A stretch of 8,636 bases of DNA from positions 1 through 8,636 of the forward strand of contig JAISSC010000019.1 in assembly GCA_031273305.1 (NCBI GenBank). The letters are read 5' to 3'. Below are positions 1-7,264 of this stretch, piece by piece. How positions within the stretch are numbered: the stretch's first letter is position 1; each line of letters opens with the position of its first letter. Below the pieces are notes generated by a model. That model saw only the letters and a program-made list of their open reading frames with translations. It was not told where the DNA came from and did no database searches. The DNA is from Flavobacteriaceae bacterium. GTDB taxonomy: Bacteria; Bacteroidota; Bacteroidia; Flavobacteriales; Weeksellaceae. A program made the position numbers and the translations under genes.

Positions 1-2
1 TT

Positions 3-764
3 GCCGGACGAGGCGAAGGCATCTATAGATGGAACGGAGGATATTGGGATTTTGTTGGTAATACCAGCCATTTTGAAGTACCTGACTATGGTAACGAAAT
101 AGAGGACATTGCTGAAACAGAGATTATTAACGATACCATTATAGGTAGATGGACTGCCTACGAGTCAGGATTTGTAATTTGTACATGGGGAACGGGAGTA
201 TCAGGCGATACAGGTGTGTGGATAGATAACGTTAAGGTGATTGGTTCCAATTATACGAAATCCGGCTCCGGCTCCATTCAAAAGGCAATGGTTCCAATTG
301 CGGTCGGTCAGGAGCTTACTGTTAAGTCCCCTGTCGACAGCGATATTGGTGCTACTTTCTATCCGCTTCTATTTACCGAAAAACAAGCAGATAAAGGTTA
401 TTCATTTAATGAGATCAAAACCAACGATGTATGGTTGGATGGTAAACCAATATATAAGAGAACCGTGTACCATCAGGATTATACTCCTCCTATATCTAAT
501 ACTAATGTCTTAGTACCTGATGTTTTCCCAAATAAAAATGATATAGATAAGATATTGAAATTAGAGGGTTATGGTTATCTACCTAACTATAATAATCGGC
601 AGATCGGATTTATAGGAACATGGATTGATCTTGCTAACGATATGGTTTTGGCCGGCTATTATAAGAGAGAGCCAAATAATATAACATTTGAGTTGCGTAA
701 TGTTAGTGGTAAAACAGTTAATGATTTTACAGTAACACTCTATTACACAAAAACAAATGATTAA
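3..764 (+). CDS. C-terminal part of a phage tail/virion-type structural protein (5' end outside window)
   Basis: The frame is open from the left edge of the window to TAA at 762-764, giving 253 residues with no start visible. The GTG at 216 is internal and is not a credible start, because the frame continues upstream without a stop. The C-terminal half has a module I associate with phage tail or baseplate proteins: a segment around residues 138-152 containing W-L-D-G-K-P-I-Y-K-R (W144 to K148 is the WxDGK core), then a region around 'KILKLEGYG', and a final beta-rich stretch ending YYTKTND, close to the YTKTTD ending common in phage structural proteins. The N-terminal part is rich in Gly, Trp and Tyr (for example IYRWNGGYW) and looks like a beta-sandwich or repeat region. 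Likely role: virion tail or receptor-binding component of a prophage lying to the left. It could instead be a surface protein that reuses this module. The phage reading is family recognition plus inference. Confidence 0.6.
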   Translation, partial: AGRGEGIYRWNGGYWDFVGNTSHFEVPDYGNEIEDIAETEIINDTIIGRWTAYESGFVICTWGTGVSGDTGVWIDNVKVIGSNYTKSGSGSIQKAMVPIAVGQELTVKSPVDSDIGATFYPLLFTEKQADKGYSFNEIKTNDVWLDGKPIYKRTVYHQDYTPPISNTNVLVPDVFPNKNDIDKILKLEGYGYLPNYNNRQIGFIGTWIDLANDMVLAGYYKREPNNITFELRNVSGKTVNDFTVTLYYTKTND

Positions 765-777
765 CGGTGGGTGGGCT

Positions 778-794
778 GCTTTGCGAAGCAAAGC
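778..794. repeat. Perfect hairpin just downstream of the phage-like gene
   Basis: GCTTTGC at 778-784 and GCAAAGC at 788-794 are reverse complements with a GAA loop. The hairpin begins 13 bases after the stop codon, so it could terminate or stabilise that transcript, but no T-run follows. Its centre, GCGAAGCAA, recurs at 7279-7287 and 8522-8530, so it is more likely one member of a small palindromic repeat family. Confidence 0.6.
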
Positions 795-873
795 CGTGCA
801 ACGTTCTTATCCCGAACTCACGTTAAATAATTGAATTTTAAATACATAAAAGAATCATCATCATTTGTTGAGA

Positions 874-911
874 TTGCCACACTCCACTACGTTGCGAGCG
901 CAGCGTGGCAA
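874..911. repeat. Imperfect palindrome (REP-like)
   Basis: TTGCCAC at 874-880 pairs with GTGGCAA at 905-911. Inside, TGCG at 893-896 pairs with CGCA at 899-902 across a 2-base loop, and ACG/CGT at 889-891 and 904-906 extend that inner stem past a T-G wobble. The outer and inner stems compete for bases 905-906, so two alternative folds are possible. It resembles short dispersed palindromes found between genes in Bacteroidota genomes. No coding role is seen. Confidence 0.55.
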
Positions 912-955
912 CCCCGCAAAGACGACGGCATACCGGACACTATGACGTTACACTT

Positions 956-1059
956 TTCTACCGAGCTTGAATCCCTGACGGGATTCTCTGGCGTAGATTA
1001 AGGACATTTATTTATTCGTTCGTGGTTGGACATCCCATCGGGATGTTAGCTCGGTAGAA
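956..1059. repeat. 104-bp composite palindromic element (REPIN-like), three-stem fold
   Basis: The ends are a perfect 12-bp inverted repeat: TTCTACCGAGCT at 956-967 and AGCTCGGTAGAA at 1048-1059. Inside are two independent perfect hairpins with related GGGAT cores. The first is GAATCCC/GGGATTC at 969-975 and 980-986 with loop TGAC. The second is ACATCCC/GGGATGT at 1030-1036 and 1040-1046 with loop ATC. Between them lies an unpaired stretch of 43 bases (987-1029). As RNA or single-stranded DNA this would fold as a closing stem with two arms. Two like hairpins joined by a spacer is how REPINs and BIMEs are built, and those are mobilised by RAYT (REP-associated tyrosine transposase) proteins. 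I recall similar ctaccgagc/gggat elements in Bacteroidota but could not check. No transposase is in this window. Confidence 0.7.
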
Positions 1060-1062
1060 TGA

Positions 1063-1170
1063 TATAGTCCACCCACTCATAACAGCACACAGTATGCCGA
1101 AATCGAGCTATTGACGGCAATCCTGCTTTACGCGCTGATGGCAACATTGAGCGACAAAGATCACTAATGT
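1063..1170 (+). pseudogene. Possible gene remnant: short open frame ending in a hydrophobic segment
   Basis: Directly after the composite repeat a frame stays open for 35 codons to TAA at 1168-1170. Its later part reads like real protein: acidic and polar residues (TQYAEIE), then a hydrophobic run (LLTAILLYALMATL), then a polar end (SDKDH). The frame is closed upstream by TGA at 1060-1062 and no plausible start precedes the hydrophobic part. It could be the 3' end of a gene broken by insertion of the repeat. A frame this short can easily arise by chance, so this is a weak call and no family is recognised. Confidence 0.2.
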
Positions 1171-1180
1171 ACTGATAAAC

Positions 1181-1213
1181 TTGATAACTATATATAAAAA
1201 AGTTGTACCTTTG
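1181..1213 (+). promoter_or_regulatory. Bacteroidota-type promoter of the metal efflux locus
   Basis: The -7 element TACCTTTG at 1206-1213 matches the Bacteroidota sigma-ABfr consensus TAnnTTTG exactly. A TTG at 1181-1183 lies 22 bases upstream, compatible with the -33 element (TTTG or TTG), and the spacer is AT-rich. Transcription would start around 1218-1221, essentially on the ATG at 1219. No operator palindrome for a metal regulator is evident around it. Confidence 0.7.
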
Positions 1214-1218
1214 CATTG

Positions 1219-1611
1219 ATGAAAAAAATGTTCGCCATAATATTCCTAACCGTTTATTTGATGTCGACGACTGAACTTTCCCAGTTGTTGAAGTTTCCTA
1301 TATTGGTGGAGCATTTCATAGAACAAAAAAGAAGCAATCCTGAATCCACAATATGGGAATTTTTGGTGTTGCATTATAATAATCACCTTGAGGGTCATCC
1401 GATAAATACAGATCATGAAACGGATCAGAAGCTCCCTTTCATACAGCATACGGATACACTTAACGTACTTGTTTGTTTTAATTCCTATCTATTTTCTTTC
1501 CCCGTGAAGAAAGCAACATCGGATAAGCATAAAACCCCATTGAGAAACAATGATTCCTTTATAGATTCTAACTACTTATCTTCTATCTGGCAGCCGCCAC
1601 AATTCTGTTAA
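1219..1611 (+). CDS. Small uncharacterised exported or membrane-anchored protein preceding CzcA-type pump
   Basis: This encodes 130 residues from ATG at 1219; an upstream TTG at 1216 and an in-frame ATG at 1228 are alternatives. The N-terminus (MKKMFAIIFLTVYLMSTTEL) has two lysines and a hydrophobic stretch, so it is a signal peptide or a single membrane anchor. There is no lipobox. The middle has several potential metal ligands: a His in the LVEHF segment, then HYNNHLEGH and DHETD. The C-terminus ends in SSIWQPPQFC, with the last Cys at the very end. I recall proteins of this size with the same STTEL...LLKFPILVEHF and IWQPP...C features just upstream of CzcA/CusA genes in other Bacteroidota, always as hypothetical proteins. 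No function is known to me; a periplasmic metal-handling or pump-accessory role is inference from the histidines and position. It stops 168 bp before the pump gene and no clear second promoter lies between, so the two are probably co-transcribed. Confidence 0.8.
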   Translation: MKKMFAIIFLTVYLMSTTELSQLLKFPILVEHFIEQKRSNPESTIWEFLVLHYNNHLEGHPINTDHETDQKLPFIQHTDTLNVLVCFNSYLFSFPVKKATSDKHKTPLRNNDSFIDSNYLSSIWQPPQFC

Positions 1612-1779
1612 TTTTACGCATCAACCTGTTTACTATTTTTATTGATTTCTTGAAATTAATAAAAGTAGCTCCTAAAACTTGATTTTAATAAGTTTTATTG
1701 CGTACATTGCTGAAAAACAGGGTTATCCATATTATTACATTAATTAACTAAAGTTTATTTTTAACAGAATATATAAATT

Positions 1780-4700
1780 ATGTTACATAAAATTATTGAG
1801 TTTTCCATTCGGAATAAACTCATCATCGGGTTGTTTACCATAGCACTTATAGGTTTTGGTATATACGAGACCACCAAACTTCCTATTGATGCCCAGCCTG
1901 ACATTACCAATAATCAGGTGCAGGTGATTACCGTTGCCCCCTCTTTCGGAGCAACGGATATTGAACGATTGGTTACTTTTCCCATCGAACAAGCCAACAG
2001 TAATATCAGCGGTATTACGGAGATCAGGAGTTTTTCCCGTTTTGGTTTGTCGTTGGTCACCATAGTTTTTGACGATGATACCGATATATATTGGGCAAGG
2101 CAGCAGGTATCCGAACGTCTGCAAACCATTCAGAATGAAATTCCACAAAGTATCGGAACACCCGAATTAGGACCTATCTCTACCGGGTTAGGTGAAATTT
2201 ACCAATACGTTGTCCGACCGAAAAAAGGCTACGAAGACCAATACGACACAACCGAATTACGTACCATTCAGGATTGGATCATCCGTCGGCAGTTGTTGGG
2301 TGTGGAGGGCGTAGCAGAGGTCGGCAGTTTCGGAGGAAAGCTAAAGCAGTATGAAATAGCTGTCAATCCCAATCAATTACAGTCCTTTAACCTCACCATC
2401 AACGATGTTTTTTCCGCTTTGGAAAACAATAACCAGAACACAGGAGGAGCTTACATCGAAAAAGGGCCAACGGTTTTATACATCCGTAGCGAAGGCTTGA
2501 TAGGCAGTAAAGAAGACATTGAGAACATTGCCGTCACATCCACATCGAGCGGAATCCCTGTTTTTGTGAAAGATGTTGCAAAGGTCACTATTGGCTATGC
2601 AACACGTTACGGAGCACTGACTTACAACGACGAGGGCGAGGTTTCCGGAGCAATCGTCATGATGCTTAAGGGAGCCAACAGCAACGAAGTTATCAAAAAT
2701 GTGAAAGAACGGATTGCCGTCATTCAAAAAACCTTACCCGAAGGAGTGGTTATCGAATCATTTCTGGACAGGACAAGACTGGTGAACAATTCTATCAGCA
2801 CCATTGAAACCAACCTGATGGAGGGCGCATTGATAGTCGTATTCGTGCTTGTTCTATTTCTGGGTAATCTGAGAGCAGGATTTCTGGTAGCTTCTGTCAT
2901 TCCTTTATCCCTGCTCTTCGCCATTATTATGATGAACATTTTTGGTGTCAGCGGCAACCTGATGAGTCTGGGCGCATTAGATTTCGGATTAATTGTCGAC
3001 GGAGCGGTTATTATTGTCGAAGCCGTGCTACATCAGTTATCGCACGGAAAAAAATATACCGTTTTATCAAATATTTCCCAAAAAGAAATGAATCAGCAGG
3101 TAAGTACATCAGCGACCAAAATGGTTAATAGTGCCGTGTTCGGGCAGATTATCATCCTGATTGTTTATTTACCTATTTTCACTCTGGAGGGCATTGAAGG
3201 GAAAATGTTCAAACCGATGGCACAAACCGTAGCTTTCGCCTTAATTGGGGCATTCATCCTTTCCCTTACTTATATCCCGATGATGAGTTCTTTGGTGTTA
3301 AGTAAAAAATTAAAGCATAAGTCCAATTTTTCAGATAAAATAATGGAACGTTTGGAAAACATACATCATATAGCGTTGAAAAAAGTACTTCATTTCCCTA
3401 AAGTTGTTATTTCCGTTGCCTTAGGACTTTTTGCCATTGCCGTTTTTGTGCTTTCTAACTTAGGAGGAGAATTTATCCCTGCGTTGGAAGAAGGAGACCT
3501 TGCTGTGGACGTAAGGGTTCTAACCGGAAGTAACCTGCAAACATCCATTGATTACACTCAAAAAGCCGCTCATGTCCTTAAAACTGAATACCCCGAAGTA
3601 GAAAAAATAGTTACCAAAATAGGAAGCGGCGAAGTACCGACCGACCCTATGCCGATGGAAGCCAGTGATATGATGGTAATTCTGAAAGATAAAAAAGAAT
3701 GGGTTTCCGCCCGAACGTTTCCCGAATTAACAGAAAAAATGAGTAAATCGCTGGAAGCCGTTCCCGGTATCAGTGTAGGGTTTCAGTTCCCGGTGCAAAT
3801 GCGTTTCAATGAGTTGATGACCGGAGCAAGGCAGGATGTGGTATGTAAAATTTTCGGTGAAGATTTGGACAGCCTGGCTCGTTATGCCAACCAATTTGGC
3901 GAAATCGTTAAAACGGTCAAAGGAGCACAGGATTTGTATATCGAATCCGTAACCGGGATGCCACAGGTGGTTATCAATTACAATCGGGCAAACATTGCAC
4001 AATATAACCTGAATATTGCCGACATCAATAAAGTAGTCAATACTGCTTTTGCCGGACAGAGTACAGGAATGGTGTTTGAGGGCGAAAAAAGATTCAGTTT
4101 GGTTGTACGCTTAGGTCAGGAGCAAAGAAAAAATCTGGAGGACATCCGAAACCTGTTGATCCTTACACCTCATGGAAATCAAATCCCACTATACCAGTTG
4201 GCAGATGTAACTATTCAGGACGGACCTGTCCAGATTCAGCGGGAAGATGCCAAACGGAGGATAGTGGTTGGGTTTAACGTGCGTGGACGTGATGTGCAAA
4301 GCATCGTCGAAGAACTGCAAACTAAGGCAGAATCGCAACTTAATTTCTCGCCCGGATATTATATAACCTACGGTGGAGCATTTGAGAATTTGAATCAGGC
4401 TAAAGACAGATTGATGGTGGCTGTTCCTGTCTCGTTGATCCTGATTTTTATTTTATTGTATTTCGCCTTTAATTCGGTCAAACAGAGTTTACTTATATAC
4501 AGTGCCATTCCGCTTTCGGCTATTGGGGGGATTTTCTTTTTAGCATTGCGCGGAATGCCGTTTAGCATCAGTGCGGGCGTTGGTTTTATCGCTTTGTTTG
4601 GCGTGGCGGTACTCAACGGAATTGTATTGATTGCCGAATTTAACAGGATAAAAGAAGCGGGAACTACCAGTCTCAAAGAAATCGTACTGAACGGAACCCG

Positions 4701-6099
4701 AACCCGTTTACGACCCGTACTAATGACCGCTTTTGTAGCCTCTTTAGGGTTTCTCCCGATGGCTGTCAGCAACGGAGCCGGAGCAGAAGTACAACGTCCG
4801 TTGGCAACGGTAGTAATTGGCGGACTATTGCTTGCAACGCTTCTCACACTCTTTATATTGCCTGTTTTATACATTCTGTTCGATAAAATAAGGCTCCCTA
4901 AGATAAAACCCGGAAAGAAGACAATTGCAGTCGTTTTCCTGTTGACGGGAGTTTTAGGTTTTACCCAAACTATTACGCTGGAACAAGCAGTAGATATGGC
5001 AACGCAGAATAATCTTTCAACAAAAAGTCAGACATTACTTACCGAATATTACGAAAAAAGAAAAGATACGTATCTTACCATTCCGCAGACCGCCATAACG
5101 ACTGAAATGGGACAAATTAACAGTAATGTATTTGATACCAAAGTCGGTATTTCGCAATCCATCAGCTTTCCTACGGTTTATTCCAATCAGAAGAAATTAC
5201 TGAATGAAGAGTGGAATGCAGCGATACTTTCAATGAACCTGAACCAAGTTGAGATAAAGAAAACCGTGACGGAGCTTTTTTATTATATTTTGGTTTTGCG
5301 GGAGAAAGAACATACCCTGACGGAGTTAGATAAACTGTATGCCGAATTTTCAAACAAAGCCGGACTTCGTTTTAAAACAGGAGAATCAAACGTGTTGGAA
5401 AAGGCGACAGCAGAAATACAAAGAGACGCCATTTCGATACAGTTAAAAATGCTGCAAAATGAGATAGAAGTAGCCATTATCCAACTACAATTAATTTTAA
5501 ATTCAGAGATACGGTATGAACCTTTTGCCGAAAAAATTAAGGTAGAAAGCAACTTTTTAATAGATAATGCTTCGGTAGATGCCCATCCGGCAGTTCGATT
5601 GTATGAGCAGGAGGTGGAAACGGAGAAAGCAGCACTGAAATTGGAAAAGTCAAAATTGTTGCCTGATCTGTCCATCGGTTATTTCAACCAGAGCTTTACG
5701 GATTTGAATAGCAACCGTTTCAATTCCTTTGAGATTGGTATAGGAATCCCGATTTTCAATAAATCACAAAGAGCACAGATCAAAGCAAACGAAAGCAAAA
5801 TTGCCCTTGCCGAAAATGAATTTCAACTAAAAAAAGCACAATGGCAAACCGCTTATCAGGTAGAGATAAACCGGTATCAAACTCAACAGGAGATCGTAGA
5901 AAACTATGAGAAAAAACAGTTGCCACAGGCTGAAATAATCTTTCAAACTTCTCAGGAGCAATTCGTGAACGGAGAGATCAATTATCTGGACTGGGTGATG
6001 TTGAACAATCAGGCAATTCAGATACAGAACAATTATTTCGATGCATTGATGCAGTTAAACCAAAGTATAATCACAATCAATTACCTCATATCAAAATAA
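1780..6099 (+). CDS. czcA: CzcA-family heavy-metal RND pump fused to a C-terminal CzcC/TolC-like channel
   Basis: This is a proton-driven heavy-metal exporter of the inner membrane. Residues 1 to about 1040 form a complete HME-RND pump: TM1 near 10-30, a periplasmic porter domain, TM2-TM6 around 345-510, TM7 near 541-560, a second porter domain with EFIPALEEGDL and MRFNELMTG (from M674), and TM8-TM12 from about 878 to 1034. TM4 carries DFGLIVDGAVIIVE, with D401, D407 and E414 spaced like the essential CzcA residues D402, D408 and E415. This favours divalent cations over the Cu/Ag type (CusA). Typical pumps stop near 1040-1060 residues; here a basic linker and hydrophobic segment (1041-1062) lead into a TolC-like outer-membrane factor (1064-1439) that begins TITLEQAVDMATQNN and is rich in long helices. 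This single-frame fusion is a recurrent Bacteroidota arrangement. Start ATG at 1780 gives the expected RND N-terminus (IEFSIRNK). The exact metal cannot be read from sequence. Confidence 0.93.
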   Translation: MLHKIIEFSIRNKLIIGLFTIALIGFGIYETTKLPIDAQPDITNNQVQVITVAPSFGATDIERLVTFPIEQANSNISGITEIRSFSRFGLSLVTIVFDDDTDIYWARQQVSERLQTIQNEIPQSIGTPELGPISTGLGEIYQYVVRPKKGYEDQYDTTELRTIQDWIIRRQLLGVEGVAEVGSFGGKLKQYEIAVNPNQLQSFNLTINDVFSALENNNQNTGGAYIEKGPTVLYIRSEGLIGSKEDIENIAVTSTSSGIPVFVKDVAKVTIGYATRYGALTYNDEGEVSGAIVMMLKGANSNEVIKNVKERIAVIQKTLPEGVVIESFLDRTRLVNNSISTIETNLMEGALIVVFVLVLFLGNLRAGFLVASVIPLSLLFAIIMMNIFGVSGNLMSLGALDFGLIVDGAVIIVEAVLHQLSHGKKYTVLSNISQKEMNQQVSTSATKMVNSAVFGQIIILIVYLPIFTLEGIEGKMFKPMAQTVAFALIGAFILSLTYIPMMSSLVLSKKLKHKSNFSDKIMERLENIHHIALKKVLHFPKVVISVALGLFAIAVFVLSNLGGEFIPALEEGDLAVDVRVLTGSNLQTSIDYTQKAAHVLKTEYPEVEKIVTKIGSGEVPTDPMPMEASDMMVILKDKKEWVSARTFPELTEKMSKSLEAVPGISVGFQFPVQMRFNELMTGARQDVVCKIFGEDLDSLARYANQFGEIVKTVKGAQDLYIESVTGMPQVVINYNRANIAQYNLNIADINKVVNTAFAGQSTGMVFEGEKRFSLVVRLGQEQRKNLEDIRNLLILTPHGNQIPLYQLADVTIQDGPVQIQREDAKRRIVVGFNVRGRDVQSIVEELQTKAESQLNFSPGYYITYGGAFENLNQAKDRLMVAVPVSLILIFILLYFAFNSVKQSLLIYSAIPLSAIGGIFFLALRGMPFSISAGVGFIALFGVAVLNGIVLIAEFNRIKEAGTTSLKEIVLNGTRTRLRPVLMTAFVASLGFLPMAVSNGAGAEVQRPLATVVIGGLLLATLLTLFILPVLYILFDKIRLPKIKPGKKTIAVVFLLTGVLGFTQTITLEQAVDMATQNNLSTKSQTLLTEYYEKRKDTYLTIPQTAITTEMGQINSNVFDTKVGISQSISFPTVYSNQKKLLNEEWNAAILSMNLNQVEIKKTVTELFYYILVLREKEHTLTELDKLYAEFSNKAGLRFKTGESNVLEKATAEIQRDAISIQLKMLQNEIEVAIIQLQLILNSEIRYEPFAEKIKVESNFLIDNASVDAHPAVRLYEQEVETEKAALKLEKSKLLPDLSIGYFNQSFTDLNSNRFNSFEIGIGIPIFNKSQRAQIKANESKIALAENEFQLKKAQWQTAYQVEINRYQTQQEIVENYEKKQLPQAEIIFQTSQEQFVNGEINYLDWVMLNNQAIQIQNNYFDALMQLNQSIITINYLISK
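4900..4965 (+). other. Internal signal-peptide-like segment between pump and channel domains
   Basis: Residues 1041-1062 have lysines at 1041, 1043, 1046 and 1047, a hydrophobic core at 1048-1061 (TIAVVFLLTGVLGF), and a possible cleavage site after T1062, with G1060 at -3 and Q1063 at +1. There is no lipobox cysteine. RND pumps end in the cytoplasm, so this segment would carry the following channel domain across into the periplasm, exactly as a free CzcC signal peptide would. It may stay as a thirteenth helix or be cut by signal peptidase. Confidence 0.6.
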
Positions 6100-6108
6100 A
6101 ATATAAAG

Positions 6109-7239
6109 ATGAAAAATATAATCATACTCTCTGCGCTTCTTATCCTGATAAGTTGCGGGAACGAAAAAAACTCAACGGAGGATAGCACTTCCGCTTCTAC
6201 GGAAAACATTTTGGAACTTACGGAAGAACAGTTGAAAACCTTTACGGTTTCTTCTACTTCTTTGCAGGAAGTGAACATTACGCATACTTTGAAACTCAAC
6301 GGGATAATAGATGTTCCGCCGCAGAATCTGGTATCGGTGAGCAGTGCTTTGGGCGGATATGTGAAATCCACCAAACTATTGCCCGGTATGCATTTCAGAA
6401 AGGGAGAAGTCCTAGCCGTGATGGAGGACAATCAATATGTACAGTTGCAGCAGGACTACCTGACGGCTAAAGTGCAACTGCAAAATGCCGAATCGGAATT
6501 TTTACGTCAAAAGGAGCTGAATCAAAGCAAAGCAACCAGCGATAAGGTTTATCAGCAATCCAAAACGACTTATGAAACCTTGCAGGTTTCGCATAATGCT
6601 TTAGCGGAAAAATTACGGTTGATAAACATTAATCCGAAAACTGTATCAGCGAATAACATTAAACGTACGGCTGTTCTATATGCTCCTTTTGACGGTTATG
6701 TTACTCAGGTTTTTGTAAATATCGGGAAATATGTGAATCCTTCCGATGTACTTTTTGAATTGGTCAATCCGAATGATTTACACCTGAATTTGAGAGTATT
6801 TGAAAAGGATTGGGATAAGATAAATATCGGACAAACGTTTACGGCTTATACCAACAGTAATCCGGATAAAAAATACGATTGTGAAATTATCCTGATTGGG
6901 AAAAATATTTCTGAAGAAAGAGCTGTGGAAGTTCATGCTCATTTTCTCAAATACGATGAACAATTGATTCCCGGAATGTATATGAATGCCGAGATAGAAG
7001 TACCGGATAGTAAAGTTCCGGCATTGCCTGAAGAATCTGTTTTGTCGTTCGAGGGGAAGAATTATGTGTTTGAGATATTGGGAAAAAACAGATTCAGCAT
7101 GATAGCCGTACAAACAGGAAGCACAGGTAATGGCTGGATAGAGATTAAAAATACCGAACCTCTGAAAGATAAAAAGATTGTTCAAAAAGGTGCTTATACC
7201 TTGTTGATGGTATTAAAAAACACAGCAGAAGAAGAATAG
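6109..7239 (+). CDS. czcB: CzcB/CusB-like periplasmic adaptor lipoprotein of the RND pump
   Basis: This is the membrane-fusion protein that links the RND pump to its outer-membrane channel in the periplasm. The 376 residues begin with a lipoprotein signal peptide with lipobox L-I-S-C (lipidated C16). Domains in order: first half of the biotinyl-lipoyl (barrel-sandwich) domain at about 74-106 (VSVSSALGGYVKSTKLLPG); an alpha-helical hairpin at about 108-172 rich in Gln, Lys and Glu, starting YVQLQQDYL; the second lipoyl half at about 187-222, with YAPFDGYV at 191-198; a beta-barrel (about 222-275); and a membrane-proximal domain to the end. Length is normal for the family. There is no N-terminal His-rich extension such as Cupriavidus CzcB carries. 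The start follows the pump stop codon by only 9 bp with no terminator, so the two are one operon. Gene order pump-channel then adaptor is reversed relative to classical czcCBA. Confidence 0.92.
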   Translation: MKNIIILSALLILISCGNEKNSTEDSTSASTENILELTEEQLKTFTVSSTSLQEVNITHTLKLNGIIDVPPQNLVSVSSALGGYVKSTKLLPGMHFRKGEVLAVMEDNQYVQLQQDYLTAKVQLQNAESEFLRQKELNQSKATSDKVYQQSKTTYETLQVSHNALAEKLRLININPKTVSANNIKRTAVLYAPFDGYVTQVFVNIGKYVNPSDVLFELVNPNDLHLNLRVFEKDWDKINIGQTFTAYTNSNPDKKYDCEIILIGKNISEERAVEVHAHFLKYDEQLIPGMYMNAEIEVPDSKVPALPEESVLSFEGKNYVFEILGKNRFSMIAVQTGSTGNGWIEIKNTEPLKDKKIVQKGAYTLLMVLKNTAEEE

Positions 7240-7264
7240 GTTTTAATTTACTGGGCGTTAGGTC

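Larger units (their letters stand above)
765..1218. other. Repeat-rich intergenic region without a convincing gene
   Basis: These 454 bases hold no complete ORF of credible coding character on either strand. They contain at least three separate inverted-repeat structures (778-794, 874-911, 956-1059), a short stop-free frame that may be a gene remnant (1063-1170), and a Bacteroidota-type promoter at the right end. The pattern suggests a junction that has collected small palindromic elements between a phage-like gene and the efflux locus. Confidence 0.7.

Noticed and set aside
216..764. Complete 182-aa gene starting at GTG 216
   Set aside because: The same frame is open to the left edge without a stop and the upstream residues look like the same protein, so this is an internal codon of a partial gene.
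1674..1696. AAAACTT/AAGTTTT hairpin between the small gene and the pump gene, possible attenuator or terminator
   Set aside because: The stem is almost all A-T with a 9-base loop in AT-rich DNA, so it is weak and could be chance; no T-run follows.
1689..1696. TAAGTTTT as a second promoter -7 element for the pump gene
   Set aside because: Differs from TAnnTTTG at the key final G, has no TTG at suitable distance upstream, and overlaps the weak hairpin.
4395..4874. 159-aa open frame on the minus strand
   Set aside because: It lies wholly inside the RND pump gene, whose protein is well conserved there; composition (Ser/Thr/Pro/Ile-rich) is typical of an antisense shadow.
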